Of a stretch of DNA of 64,000 nt, positions 7,732-18,855 are shown one piece after another (position 1 is the stretch's first letter; each line of letters opens with the position of its first letter). Under the pieces are notes generated by a model. That model saw nothing but the letters and a program-made list of their open reading frames with translations, had not been told where the DNA came from and did no database searches. The stretch is from Parapedobacter sp. SGR-10 (GTDB taxonomy: Bacteria > Bacteroidota > Bacteroidia > Sphingobacteriales > Sphingobacteriaceae), in the NCBI RefSeq assembly GCF_011030405.1, contig NZ_JAAJTJ010000025.1, positions 1 through 64,000 on the forward strand. The letters are read 5' to 3'. The translations under genes were made by a program, and so were the position numbers.

Positions 7732-9540
7732 TTATTCATACAGGCTCTCAAAAAATACCGGGCTATCCAGTTTCATCGCAATGCGATAGGCAGCATTGAC
7801 CAACCCGACATGGCTGTAGGCCTGCGGGAAATTGCCCCATTGGCTGCCATCCTGCTCGTTGACGTCCTCGCTGAAGAGCATGAGGTGGTTGGCAAAGGAG
7901 AGCAGTTGCTTGAAGACATCTTGTGCTTCACTCAATCGGCCTACACAGGCCAATGCTTCGACATACCAAAAGGCGCAGACCAAAAAGGTCGCCTTGGGCT
8001 TACCGAAATCATCACGGTGGAGATAACGATAAAAGAGTCCATGCTCGCCTTTGAGCTCTTTTTCCAATTGCTCCAGATGTCTTTTTGCCTTTTCGCTGCT
8101 AGGATCCAGGTAGTTCATCATAATGAGCTGCAATGTCGAGGCATCGAGATTGTCGCTATCCGTTGCATTGGTGTAGACCTGTCGTTGGGGATCATAGCAG
8201 CTTTCGATGTGCTGTATGGCCTTTTGTTGTAGCATTCGGGCCTTTTCCAACATATCATCAAACCCATACTGCCTGGCGATCTTGAGTGCTGCTGTAGCAC
8301 CAGCCCACTGGAAAAGGTTGGAGTAGCAATGACGGTTTTCAAAATTGCGGAATTCCCATATCCCGGCATCTTTCTCGTCTATGGTATTTTCTATCTTTTG
8401 TAGGATATAGGTCGTCCAGGTTTTGGTGACGGACAGGTTTTGATGCCGAAAGCGATGATCGGTAAATAGTGGCAATAAGGCGATAAGTGCCTGTCCATAC
8501 ACATCGTTTTGGATATGCTCGTAGGCTTGGTTGCCGATACGGATCGGTTGGTTGCCGAGATATCCTTGCAGATAGTCTAGGATATCTTCGGTCAATGTGT
8601 TCTCTCCCATGATACCGTAGAGGGGTTGGAGCCTTCCGGTGTCGGTCTGCGTGATGTTGGCGATGTAGGAAGCATATTTTTCCATTTCTTCAAAATGACC
8701 GATATGGCTCAAGGCTGTCAGTACATAATAACTGTCCCTTAACCAGCAATAGCGGTAATCCCAGTTGCGCCCCGCTCCCGGAGATTCGGGAAGGCTCGTG
8801 GTGCTCGCCGCGATGATGGCTCCTGTATCTTCATATTGATGGAGTTTGAGTACCAAAGCCGAACGGATGACTTCTTTTTGATAAAACGAGGGTATAGAGG
8901 CATTTTTTACCCATTTTTGCCAATACAGTTTGGTGCGTACGAGAAAATCCTCCGATGTGCGTTCGATAGGCGCTTCAAAAGGGCTGCCGTAGGTGAGCAC
9001 AAGGTAGATAGGCTTGCTCAGTACATAGGGGATATCATCAAAGAAATGGCTCACCGGCATATTGGTAGCCAAGCGCATTTTGATGTCTCCATGTTCGAAT
9101 TGTATGTGGTTGCTGCCCCGGTATTTCTCAAAATCCTGCTGTCCGTAGTGGTACTTTGGTGTACATGTGACCCGGATACGGGGATGTCCGCTGACAGGCT
9201 CTATCTTTCGGATGAGCATGAGGGGTTTGAAATAGCGTTCGTACTGTTCGAAGCGGGGGGCAAAGTCCGTGACCCGATAGCTGCCTTCCTTGCTTTCAAT
9301 GACAGTGCATAGAATATTTGTATTTTCCAGATAATACTGTGTGCTGTCCAGAATGTCCGTATGGGGTAAAATAGAAAACTGACCGCCCATCCCTTTGTCA
9401 AGCAGTCCGCCGAACACAAAGGAATCCTGAAATGATGGCCAACACAGCCAACTGATGTTCGTATTCTTTTCGACATGTGCGATATAGGCACAGTTTCCTA
9501 CAATTCCACTGTTGTAGACATGTTTATTCGGTGTTTGCAT
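7732..9540 (-). CDS. Glycoside hydrolase family 15 protein (glucoamylase/trehalase-like)
   Basis: This 602-residue protein has the two-part GH15 layout: an N-terminal beta-sandwich (about 1-210, including the SGIVGNCAYIAHV and NISWLCWPSFQD segments) and an (alpha/alpha)6 catalytic barrel with the family motifs GRNWDYRYCWLRDS near 262 and GNFPQAYSHVGL near 575. It has no signal peptide, so it should act in the cytoplasm, hydrolysing alpha-glucosides or trehalose. The ATG follows the otsAB stop codon by 10 bases, so the two form an operon. Family knowledge links bacterial GH15 proteins beside otsAB with trehalose or maltooligosaccharide turnover; activity on trehalose is inferred. Confidence 0.88.
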   Translation of the reverse strand: MQTPNKHVYNSGIVGNCAYIAHVEKNTNISWLCWPSFQDSFVFGGLLDKGMGGQFSILPHTDILDSTQYYLENTNILCTVIESKEGSYRVTDFAPRFEQYERYFKPLMLIRKIEPVSGHPRIRVTCTPKYHYGQQDFEKYRGSNHIQFEHGDIKMRLATNMPVSHFFDDIPYVLSKPIYLVLTYGSPFEAPIERTSEDFLVRTKLYWQKWVKNASIPSFYQKEVIRSALVLKLHQYEDTGAIIAASTTSLPESPGAGRNWDYRYCWLRDSYYVLTALSHIGHFEEMEKYASYIANITQTDTGRLQPLYGIMGENTLTEDILDYLQGYLGNQPIRIGNQAYEHIQNDVYGQALIALLPLFTDHRFRHQNLSVTKTWTTYILQKIENTIDEKDAGIWEFRNFENRHCYSNLFQWAGATAALKIARQYGFDDMLEKARMLQQKAIQHIESCYDPQRQVYTNATDSDNLDASTLQLIMMNYLDPSSEKAKRHLEQLEKELKGEHGLFYRYLHRDDFGKPKATFLVCAFWYVEALACVGRLSEAQDVFKQLLSFANHLMLFSEDVNEQDGSQWGNFPQAYSHVGLVNAAYRIAMKLDSPVFFESLYE

Positions 9541-9550
9541 CTTTTTGATT

Positions 9551-11779
9551 TTAATGATTAATGGACGTTGTCTCGGTGTTGCCGGGCTGTCTGCTGATAC
9601 TGGCGATATGTTCGATCAGCAGAAGAGCTTCTTCCTGATCCTCGACGTAATACTGTGCTGCTGATTTTTTGCTGCCCACTTTCACGGTAATGGCTGTGTC
9701 GGGGAGTTCTTGAAACATATCTTCGTCGGTCGCATCGTCACCTATGGCAAAAATGAAGTCGGCATGGTAGCTGTTGACGATTTCCATCGCTGCCCTGCCT
9801 TTGTTGAGTTCGCTGTTTTTGACTTCGATGACTCTATTGCCCATCAATAGTTGAAGGCCATGATGGGGTATGAGGTAGCGTAAGCTATCCATAAGCTCCT
9901 GCGAACGGGACTGGCCAAGTCCGGTCTGTACTTTACGGTAATGCCATGCCAGAGAGTAGTTTTTCTCTTCGACAAAGGCTCCGGCGGTACGGTTGGCAAA
10001 CTTGTTCATGATATGCTGTACGGGGATTTTCCAACGGGTGGAGATATGGTCTTTGGTATGCCAATGAAAATCGGGATAGTTGGTCCATGCGCCATGTTCG
10101 GCCACCAGGTAATAATCCCTGTCTCCAAACCAACGTTGGAGGGTCTCATGTGGACGACCGCTGATGATGACGATTTGATTGGCCGGATCTGCTTGCAGCA
10201 GATCGAGGGTATGATACAGGTTTGCCGTAGGTGAGGCCGCTTCGGCATCGTTGTGAAAACCGATCAGCGTGCCATCATAATCAAGGAAAAACAGCCGTTT
10301 TTTGGATTCTTTGTAATGTTGTAGAATAGATTCACGGATTTCGGCTCTAACCTGTCGGGCCATTTCCTGCTTTTGTATGCCTTTGATTTCTCGCAGACGG
10401 TTGAAAAATATCTTTACCCAATGTCGGATATTGAATTTTTGGACAATATCCAGGCTATCCTTCAAGCGTGTACGCTGTTCCTCTTCGGGCATTTCTATGG
10501 CTGTTTTCAATGCTTCCCTGATCTGCTCAATGGAATGGGGATTGACGAGGAGAGGCCCTAACAACTCTTTGGATGCTCCCGCCAATTCGCTGAGGACGAG
10601 TACGCCGGCGCTATGCGCCTTGCTGGCGATGTATTCTTTGCTGACCAGGTTCATGCCGTCGCGGAGCGATGTGACCAGACAGATGTCGGCGGCAACATAG
10701 AGGGCGGAAAGTTCCTCGACCGGAAAAGAATTGTAGAAATAGGCGATGGGAATCCATGTATTGGTTCCATAGACAGCGTTGATATGTCCGACCATACGAT
10801 CTATATCGTCGCGCAGCAATTTGTACTGAGGTACAGTATCACGCGAAGGGACGACCAGCATATAGAGCATGACCTGTTCATGCAGGTCCGGATATTCCTG
10901 CAATAGACTTTCGTAGGCTTGCAGGCGTTCGATGATACCCTTGCTGTAGTCCAATCGGTCTATGCTCAAGATAAATTTTCGGTTTCGGTAGAATTCCTTG
11001 ATTTCCCTGGCCCGCGTCTGTACAGCTTCACTCTGGGCCAGATCATTGAATTTGTCAAAGTCTATGCCCATGGGATAGACCTCGACGAACACACTGCGGC
11101 CATTGCTGTGCAGGCAGTTGTTTTGTATGGACAGTCCTAAGATGTGTGTACAGGCATTGAGAAAATGTTGGGTGTCGTTGTAGGTATGGAAAGCAATCAG
11201 ATCGGCTCCCAGAAGGCCTTTGAGCAATTCGTCCCGCCACGGGATGCTTCGAAAGACCTCGTCGGGAGGGAAGGGGATATGCTGAAAATAGCCTATAGCC
11301 AGATGGGGATGGGTTTTGCGAACGAGTTGGGGCAACAGCATCAATTGGTAATCGTGTATCCACACCTCATCTTTATCTTCAGGGTGCTGGTTTGAGAGTA
11401 CGTGTGCAAATTTTTCGTTGACTTTTTGATAGGCTATCCAATTGTCCTTGTCGTAAACGGCATAGGAGGGTTGATAGTGAAAGATGGGCCACAGCACTTC
11501 ATTGGAAAAACCCTCATAGTACCCTTGGATTTCCTCTTCGGTGAGAAATACAGGGACCAGATTGAGTTCGCTTAGTTTTTGATGGACGAGAGCCTCTTCT
11601 TGTTCGTTTTGGGCCACGAAGCCTGGCCAGCCTATCCATATGTTGCCTTCTTGCCGGTAGATGGAACCGAGGCCGGTGGCCAGACCTCCTTCGCTTGGGA
11701 TAAAATGTAGTTCTTGTTCGTGCCGTTCAATACGGACAGGGAGTCGGTTTGAGATTATTATTGTTCTTTTATTACGCAT
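9551..11779 (-). CDS. otsAB: Bifunctional trehalose-6-phosphate synthase/phosphatase (OtsA-OtsB fusion)
   Basis: I place the start at ATG 11779 (MRNKRTIIISNRLPV), because the 47 residues of open frame upstream are low-complexity and the OtsA fold begins with this strand. The protein is then 742 residues. Residues 1 to about 480 are a GT20 glycosyltransferase (YPMGIDFDKF, and the conserved DGMNLVSKEYIA segment). Residues about 500-742 are a HAD phosphatase with the nucleophile motif FLDYDGTL and the motif AIGDDATDEDMF. It makes trehalose-6-phosphate from UDP-glucose and glucose-6-phosphate, then dephosphorylates it. It is first in an operon with the GH15 gene. Such fusions are known in Bacteroidota and plants. 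Confidence 0.93.
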   Translation of the reverse strand: MRNKRTIIISNRLPVRIERHEQELHFIPSEGGLATGLGSIYRQEGNIWIGWPGFVAQNEQEEALVHQKLSELNLVPVFLTEEEIQGYYEGFSNEVLWPIFHYQPSYAVYDKDNWIAYQKVNEKFAHVLSNQHPEDKDEVWIHDYQLMLLPQLVRKTHPHLAIGYFQHIPFPPDEVFRSIPWRDELLKGLLGADLIAFHTYNDTQHFLNACTHILGLSIQNNCLHSNGRSVFVEVYPMGIDFDKFNDLAQSEAVQTRAREIKEFYRNRKFILSIDRLDYSKGIIERLQAYESLLQEYPDLHEQVMLYMLVVPSRDTVPQYKLLRDDIDRMVGHINAVYGTNTWIPIAYFYNSFPVEELSALYVAADICLVTSLRDGMNLVSKEYIASKAHSAGVLVLSELAGASKELLGPLLVNPHSIEQIREALKTAIEMPEEEQRTRLKDSLDIVQKFNIRHWVKIFFNRLREIKGIQKQEMARQVRAEIRESILQHYKESKKRLFFLDYDGTLIGFHNDAEAASPTANLYHTLDLLQADPANQIVIISGRPHETLQRWFGDRDYYLVAEHGAWTNYPDFHWHTKDHISTRWKIPVQHIMNKFANRTAGAFVEEKNYSLAWHYRKVQTGLGQSRSQELMDSLRYLIPHHGLQLLMGNRVIEVKNSELNKGRAAMEIVNSYHADFIFAIGDDATDEDMFQELPDTAITVKVGSKKSAAQYYVEDQEEALLLIEHIASISRQPGNTETTSINH

Positions 11780-11910
11780 ACAGTTTGAAAATACAAGATA
11801 AGTAAACGGTTTAGATAGCTGTTTACTGTATATTTTGCTAGGTATGTATAAAACAAAGAAAGTGGGAAAAGGTTTTGTTTTTGTGGGATTAGGAAGGGGG
11901 AACAGTTTTG

Positions 11911-11938
11911 GTAGAGACACAATGCATTGCGTCTCTAC
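11911..11938. terminator. Palindromic repeat acting as terminator (GTAGAGAC family, copy 1)
   Basis: GTAGAGACACAATG and CATTGCGTCTCTAC form a 28-nt palindrome with one mismatch. It lies just past the DUF72 gene stop codon. The same 14-base arm recurs at 40337-40350. Confidence 0.7.
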
Positions 11939-11950
11939 GGATATATCTTA

Positions 11951-12847
11951 TTAAAACAATGTAGGTGCTTTTCCTGAATCGGGTTTCTGCGGAATGTGCA
12001 GATTGGTGCCGATAGCTTTGTTCAGCCGCTCGATAAAGTAAGCGGCGAGGAGAGGAGATTCGACTTCTACATTTTGATGGATGAAGAAATACAGTTGTTG
12101 CAATCCGGCTTCTTTCCACTCGATAATTGTATCTATCCAATCTTCGAGCCGTGTATAGTCCGAAGGGTGGTTTGCACCGACGTAGCGGATGAAGGCTGTG
12201 GGTGTCGTCAACCGCATGTGCATCATATCCCTACGTCCGGCGGTGTCTACGAGTACATTGGTTTTATCGGTGTCTTCTAGTAATTTATAGTACTTTTCAG
12301 CAATTTCGATATTGGAAAACCATTCTTCGTTGCGTACCTCTACGGCCAATGGATAACCTTTGGGGAAGGCTGTTAGGAAATTTTCCAGGCGATCAAAATT
12401 GTTCGGTTTGAAATTGTCGATCATTTGCAGAAAGGCCATACCCAACTGTTCGTCAAACAAGGAAGTGGCGTCCACGAATTCCTTGACCCGTTCCTCTGTA
12501 TTCAGCAATCGGCTATAGTGGCTGATGGATTGTGGTATCTTGGGGAAAAACTTGAAATCTGCCGGTGTTTTCGATTTCCATGTTTCTACCTGTTGTTTGG
12601 AGGGCGAATTGTAGAATGTGGCATTCAGCTCAATGGCATTGAATTGTCGGGAATAGTAAGCCAATTCGTCCTTGGTACCTCTGGGATAGAAACCTTTGAG
12701 ATCGGTTTTGTTCCATTTGGCGCAGCCCACATAGACTTCCATAGGTCTGTCGCTCTTGTGCTTGCGCAGCAGAGCTAGCGTTTCCGGTGCGGTCGGCGGT
12801 ATGCTGAAATCAATCTGCGAAGGATCGTCTACTTTTCCGAATTTCAT
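11951..12847 (-). CDS. DUF72 domain-containing protein (YecE family)
   Basis: This 298-residue protein carries the DUF72 hallmarks: VYVGCAKWNKTDLKGFYP near residues 38-55, FNAIELNATFYNSPS near 69-83, FKFFPKIPQSISHYSR near 98, and a C-terminal FFIHQNVE segment. The fold is a TIM barrel and the biochemical role of the family is not established. It lies downstream of the ABC-F gene, separated by a 14-bp perfect hairpin, so it probably has its own promoter. The product should be soluble and cytoplasmic. Family assignment is secure; function is unknown. Confidence 0.88.
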   Translation of the reverse strand: MKFGKVDDPSQIDFSIPPTAPETLALLRKHKSDRPMEVYVGCAKWNKTDLKGFYPRGTKDELAYYSRQFNAIELNATFYNSPSKQQVETWKSKTPADFKFFPKIPQSISHYSRLLNTEERVKEFVDATSLFDEQLGMAFLQMIDNFKPNNFDRLENFLTAFPKGYPLAVEVRNEEWFSNIEIAEKYYKLLEDTDKTNVLVDTAGRRDMMHMRLTTPTAFIRYVGANHPSDYTRLEDWIDTIIEWKEAGLQQLYFFIHQNVEVESPLLAAYFIERLNKAIGTNLHIPQKPDSGKAPTLF

Positions 12848-12862
12848 GGTATTCCGTATAAT

Positions 12863-12896
12863 AAACCTATAAGGTTTTCAAGAACCTTATAGGTTT
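12863..12896. terminator. Perfect 14-bp palindromic hairpin
   Basis: AAACCTATAAGGTT pairs perfectly with AACCTTATAGGTTT around loop TTCAAG, just past the ABC-F gene stop codon on the reverse strand. It probably ends that transcript. Confidence 0.75.
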
Positions 12897-12904
12897 GAAT
12901 TGTA

Positions 12905-14536
12905 TTACTTTGTCCTGTACATCTCTTCACGTTGTGCCGTGACAACATCTGAATTGATATACTCGTCGTAGGTCATCAGCTTATCGATGATACCGTTTGG
13001 TGTCAATTCAATAATGCGATTGGCAACGGTTTCGGTCAACTCGTGGTCACGCGAGGTAAACAGGATAGAACCGCGGAAATCTTTCATGCCGTTGTTCAAA
13101 GCGGTGATGGATTCCAGATCCAAGTGGTTGGTCGGTTCGTCAAAAATCAAGAAGTTGGCTCCTTGCAACATCATTTTTGAAAACATACAACGCATCTTTT
13201 CTCCACCGGATAGTACAGATACTTTTTTCATGACTTCTTCACCCGAAAATAACATTTTTCCCAAAAATCCACGAATGAACTGCTCATCTGCTTCCGGTTT
13301 GGACGTGTAATTTCTCAACCAGTCCACGAGATTTTCGCTGTTGCCTTCGAAATAAGAAGAGTTGTCGATCGGCATATCGGTTGGCGTGATCGTGATTCCC
13401 CACTTGTAGTTGCCCGAATAATCTGTATCACGTCCTGTGATGATATCATAAAAAGCTGTGGTGACCAGGTTATTGGGTGCAAGTACAGCGATCTTATCCC
13501 CTTTGTTGATCATAAAGGTAATATCCTTGAAATAAACCTCGCCGTTTACCGTTTTGCCCAGACCTTCTACATGTAAAATCTGATCACCCGGTTCCCGATC
13601 CATCTGATTGAACATGATGGCTGGATATTTACGGTTGGATGGTTTGATTTCTTCAATGTTGATCTTGTCGAGGGCTTTCTTTCGAGATGTAGCCTGTTTG
13701 GACTTGGAAGCATTGGCCGAGAAGCGGCGGATAAATTCTTGCAACTCCTTGACCTTGTCCTCCATCTTTTTGTTCTGGTCGGTACGTTGTTTCAACGCCA
13801 GTTGGGATGACTCATACCAGAAAGTATAGTTTCCGGTGTATATGGTCATCTTACTGAAGTCTATGTCTACGATATGTGTACAGACCGAGTCCAAGAAATG
13901 ACGGTCGTGGGAGACGACCAATACAATGGCTTCGTAGCTGGCCAGGAAATCTTCCAGCCAGGCAATCGTGTTTATATCCAAATCGTTGGTAGGCTCATCG
14001 AGAATAAGGATGTCGGGATTTCCGAAAAGAGCTTGTGCCAAGAGGACACGGACTTTCTCGTTACCGTCCAATTCTTGGACCAATTTGTAATGCAGTTCTT
14101 CCTGTATGCCCAGGTTGCTCAATAGGGTGGCGGCATTGCTCTCGGCATTCCATCCATCCATTTCAGCAAAAATACTTTCCAGTTCTCCTGCACGTTCACC
14201 ATCTGCATCGGAAAAGTCTTCCTTCATATAGATGGCATCTTTTTCTTTCATGACCTTGTACAGATCTTGATTGCCCATCATGACGGTCTCAATGACCGAG
14301 AATTCATCAAATTCGTAGTGGTTTTGTTTCAGTACGGACATGCGTTCTCCTGGTGTGAAGGACACCGAACCTGTACTGGGGTCTATTTCTCCCGAAACAA
14401 TTTTCAAAAATGTAGATTTGCCTGCACCGTTGGCTCCGATGATACCATAACAATTGCCGGGCGTAAATTTCAAATTGACGTCTTCGAACAGTACACGTTT
14501 ACCGAAACGAAGAGATAGATTGGATACATTAATCAT
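12905..14536 (-). CDS. ybiT: ABC-F family ATPase, YbiT-like
   Basis: This 543-residue soluble protein has two ABC domains and no membrane segment. The first domain has Walker A GANGAGKST (about 34-42) and Walker B LILDEPTNDLD; the second has signature LSGGEKMRCMF and FDEPTNHLDLES. The order and N-terminal sequence match YbiT-type ABC-F proteins, which act on ribosomes. Two features are odd: the first signature reads LDGNEKVRV instead of LSGGE, and the second Walker A (VLAPNNLVTTAFY) has lost the GK(S/T) core, so the second site probably cannot hydrolyse ATP. A perfect -7 element (TATCTTTG, 14548-14541) ends 4 nt before the ATG, which suggests a leaderless transcript. Confidence 0.9.
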   Translation of the reverse strand: MINVSNLSLRFGKRVLFEDVNLKFTPGNCYGIIGANGAGKSTFLKIVSGEIDPSTGSVSFTPGERMSVLKQNHYEFDEFSVIETVMMGNQDLYKVMKEKDAIYMKEDFSDADGERAGELESIFAEMDGWNAESNAATLLSNLGIQEELHYKLVQELDGNEKVRVLLAQALFGNPDILILDEPTNDLDINTIAWLEDFLASYEAIVLVVSHDRHFLDSVCTHIVDIDFSKMTIYTGNYTFWYESSQLALKQRTDQNKKMEDKVKELQEFIRRFSANASKSKQATSRKKALDKINIEEIKPSNRKYPAIMFNQMDREPGDQILHVEGLGKTVNGEVYFKDITFMINKGDKIAVLAPNNLVTTAFYDIITGRDTDYSGNYKWGITITPTDMPIDNSSYFEGNSENLVDWLRNYTSKPEADEQFIRGFLGKMLFSGEEVMKKVSVLSGGEKMRCMFSKMMLQGANFLIFDEPTNHLDLESITALNNGMKDFRGSILFTSRDHELTETVANRIIELTPNGIIDKLMTYDEYINSDVVTAQREEMYRTK

Positions 14537-14540
14537 GGCG

Positions 14541-14548
14541 CAAAGATA
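14541..14548 (-). promoter_or_regulatory. Bacteroidota -7 element for the ABC-F gene
   Basis: TATCTTTG matches TAnnTTTG exactly. By the family spacing the transcript would begin at the A of the ATG (14536). No clear -33 TTTG is visible. Confidence 0.55.
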
Positions 14549-14606
14549 CGGTTTATTGTCGAGATGTGGAATGCCATGGTTTGTATTGATAAGGGCTGTC
14601 TGAGGT

Positions 14607-14636
14607 TGGGTTTATTTAATTATTTTCTTACTTTGG
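14607..14636 (+). promoter_or_regulatory. Promoter for the PBP4-type peptidase
   Basis: TTG (14607-14609), a 19-bp spacer, and TTACTTTG (14629-14636, one mismatch to TAnnTTTG). The element ends 4 nt before the ATG at 14641, so transcription is predicted to start at or next to the start codon. Confidence 0.55.
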
Positions 14637-14640
14637 CCGG

Positions 14641-15951
14641 ATGTTTCGTATCTTTTATATTGTTTTCTCGTCTTCGCTGCTTTTGTGGCCGGGGAGTTCC
14701 TTTGGACAGGAGTTTGAGGCTTTGGACAAGGAGCTTGTACAGTCTTCTATCCTCAACAAACATTATTATGGATTCAATCTCTATGATCTGGACAGTAACC
14801 GCATGGTCTATGGGCGGAATGCCGATAGATACTTTACTCCGGCATCGAATACAAAGGTCTTTACGTTGTTTACGGCGCTCAAGCATATTGGTGATTCCAT
14901 TCCGGGAATCGAATATGTGGAAAGGGGAGACTCACTGATCTTTTGGGGAACAGGAGATCCGACATTCCTACACCCCAAGCTGGACAATCGCCGTGTGTAT
15001 GATTTCTTGAAATATTCGGATAAAACACTCTACTATGTACCACAAGATAATGTGGATGGGAGCTACAGGAATGGTTGGGCGATAGAGGACTACAAGTATG
15101 ATTATCAGACGGATATCGTTCCTTTTCCAATATATGGTAACCTGGTGTATTTTAGGAGTGATGAAGGTCGCATAAAGGCCATGCCAAGCTATTTCGAACA
15201 TGCTCTTGCTATGCGGAAGTTTTCAACCCGGCATTTTGCGATCGACAGGCAGATAGGGAGCAATGTATTTGAGCTATCCAATGCCAATATACCCAAAAGT
15301 TATAGAACGCGTAAGCCTTTCCTTTGGTCAGATTCACTGTTTGTACAGTTGCTTTCGGACACGTTGGGTAGGGAAGTGGTCCTGTTGCCTTCCTATCTGC
15401 GACCCGATGATGTGAAGACCTTATATTCTGTTCCCAAAAATAGGGTCCTTCGGGAGATGATGTTGCCGAGTGATAATTTTTTGGCCGAACATCTGACGAT
15501 GGTTGCTGCTCACCAACGATTTCATGCGTTTTTGACGGATTCGCTACGCTACGAAATGAATGAGCAGTATTATGCCCAATTTAATGATTCGATCCGTCTC
15601 TTTGACGGCAGTGGTCTATCTACTTACAATAAGGTCACCCCAAATAGTATGATCTCGCTATTGCTTACGCTGGAAAAGGAAATTGGGGATGAGTATCTAT
15701 TGCGGATGTTCTTTCCGGCAGGAGGTGTGGATGGAACGCTCAAACGGACCTATACAGTAGATAAAAGTGGTCCTTATGTATGGGCAAAGACAGGTACACT
15801 AAGTTCAGTCTATTGCCAATCGGGATATCTGCTCACCAAGTCGGGACGGCGGTTTGCATTTTCTTTTCTGAACAATAATTTCGTGCTACCTGCTTCGGTG
15901 GTACGTCGTGAATTGGCACGTATCGTCACGTATATACATCAGAATTATTAA
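14641..15951 (+). CDS. dacB: D-alanyl-D-alanine carboxypeptidase/endopeptidase (PBP4 type, peptidase S13)
   Basis: This 436-residue protein has a signal peptide (about 1-22, ending SSFGQ). It carries the three penicillin-binding motifs of the S13 family: ASNTK with the catalytic Ser and Lys near 69-72, SDN near 277, and KTG in WAKTGTLS near 382. It should trim or cleave cross-linked peptidoglycan stem peptides in the periplasm. The protein ends without a membrane anchor. It is divergent from the ABC-F gene and convergent with gapA, with a strong shared terminator between. The SxxK-SxN-KTG set makes the assignment secure. Confidence 0.92.
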   Translation: MFRIFYIVFSSSLLLWPGSSFGQEFEALDKELVQSSILNKHYYGFNLYDLDSNRMVYGRNADRYFTPASNTKVFTLFTALKHIGDSIPGIEYVERGDSLIFWGTGDPTFLHPKLDNRRVYDFLKYSDKTLYYVPQDNVDGSYRNGWAIEDYKYDYQTDIVPFPIYGNLVYFRSDEGRIKAMPSYFEHALAMRKFSTRHFAIDRQIGSNVFELSNANIPKSYRTRKPFLWSDSLFVQLLSDTLGREVVLLPSYLRPDDVKTLYSVPKNRVLREMMLPSDNFLAEHLTMVAAHQRFHAFLTDSLRYEMNEQYYAQFNDSIRLFDGSGLSTYNKVTPNSMISLLLTLEKEIGDEYLLRMFFPAGGVDGTLKRTYTVDKSGPYVWAKTGTLSSVYCQSGYLLTKSGRRFAFSFLNNNFVLPASVVRRELARIVTYIHQNY

Positions 15952-15989
15952 TAAACAAAGAGTCCCGAATTTTCGGGACTCTTTGTTTA

Positions 15990-15990
<1 letters not shown>
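15951..15990. terminator. Strong bidirectional terminator between dacB and gapA
   Basis: ATAAACAAAGAGTCCCGAA pairs perfectly over 19 bp with its complement (15972-15990) across a 2-nt loop. It abuts both stop codons of the convergent genes. Confidence 0.9.
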
Positions 15991-17841
<1,851 letters not shown>

Positions 17842-17844
17842 CTG

Positions 17845-18828
17845 TTACTTGTTCATTATATTGGCAATTTCCAATAATTCTTCATCCAATTTGAATTCCT
17901 TGTTGGAGAGCGCTTCTTCCAGTGGAGTAGTTATGATCTCCGTCCCACGGAGACCTACAGTAGAGCGGTTATTGCCTTTTAGCAATTCTTTGACAGCTTT
18001 GTAGCCCATTCTGGTCGCAAGTACCCGATCAAAGCTACTGGGGGCGCCTCCGCGCTGCAAATGTCCTAATATACTAACTTTTACGTCAAAATACTCAAAT
18101 TTTTCTTTCACAGCCTTGGCGACGTTGTATGCACCCCCGTTTTTGTCGCCTTCGGCCACGATGACGATCATCGAGCTTTTCTGTCTCTCTCTGGCCAAAG
18201 AAAGTTCTTCGATCAGTCCTTCTATGCCCGAATCTATTTCGGGTAGCAAGATGGATTCGGCTCCACCTCCCACACCGGCATTCAGTGCGATACAACCTGA
18301 GTCTCGCCCCATGACCTCGACAAAAAATACCCGGCTGTGAGAAGAAGCTGTATCCCTGATCTTGTCGATGGCTTCGATGACTGTATTGTTGGCTGTATCA
18401 TATCCCAATGTATAGTCCGATCCATACAGATCATTGTCGATCGTGCCAGGGATACACATGACGGGAACGTCAAACTCTGTGGAGAAAAGATCTGCTCCGG
18501 TAAAGGTTCCGTCGCCGCCTATAGCCACTAGGGCATCAATCCCTTGGCGGAGTATATTGTCGTAGGCCTGTTGTCGGCCTTCTTTGGTCCTAAACTCGGG
18601 ACACCGTGCAGATTTCAATATGGTACCGCCCTTTTGAATGATAGAGCTGACGGATCTACGATTCATCTCAACAAAGTCAGCCTCTATCATGCCTTGGTAC
18701 CCTCTATAGATACCTGTCACTTGTAAGCCTTCGTATACCGCTGTACGAACGACGGCCCGTATGGCCGCGTTCATTCCAGGAGCGTCTCCTCCTGAAGTAA
18801 AAACACCTATTTTCCTTATACTTTTCAA
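17845..18828 (-). CDS. pfkA: ATP-dependent 6-phosphofructokinase
   Basis: The frame is open to an ATG at 18894, but I favour the TTG at 18828: it gives MKSIRKIGVFTSGGDAPGMN and 327 residues, the usual length in Bacteroidota, and the extra 22 codons run through a perfect 7-bp dyad that looks like an operator. Motifs are GGDAPGMNAAIRA for nucleotide binding, GGDGTFTGA, PGTIDND for the catalytic Asp near residue 131, and MGRDSG. It phosphorylates fructose-6-phosphate. It heads the operon pfkA, BadF-type kinase, gapA. If the ATG is used the protein is 349 residues. Confidence 0.93.
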   Translation of the reverse strand: MKSIRKIGVFTSGGDAPGMNAAIRAVVRTAVYEGLQVTGIYRGYQGMIEADFVEMNRRSVSSIIQKGGTILKSARCPEFRTKEGRQQAYDNILRQGIDALVAIGGDGTFTGADLFSTEFDVPVMCIPGTIDNDLYGSDYTLGYDTANNTVIEAIDKIRDTASSHSRVFFVEVMGRDSGCIALNAGVGGGAESILLPEIDSGIEGLIEELSLARERQKSSMIVIVAEGDKNGGAYNVAKAVKEKFEYFDVKVSILGHLQRGGAPSSFDRVLATRMGYKAVKELLKGNNRSTVGLRGTEIITTPLEEALSNKEFKLDEELLEIANIMNK

Positions 18829-18855
18829 GATTCGTTCAAATTGTGGAATACGAAT

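Noticed and set aside
7810..8232. 140-codon ORF on the + strand within the GH15 gene
   Set aside because: Antisense shadow of a well-supported enzyme gene; no start signal or similarity.
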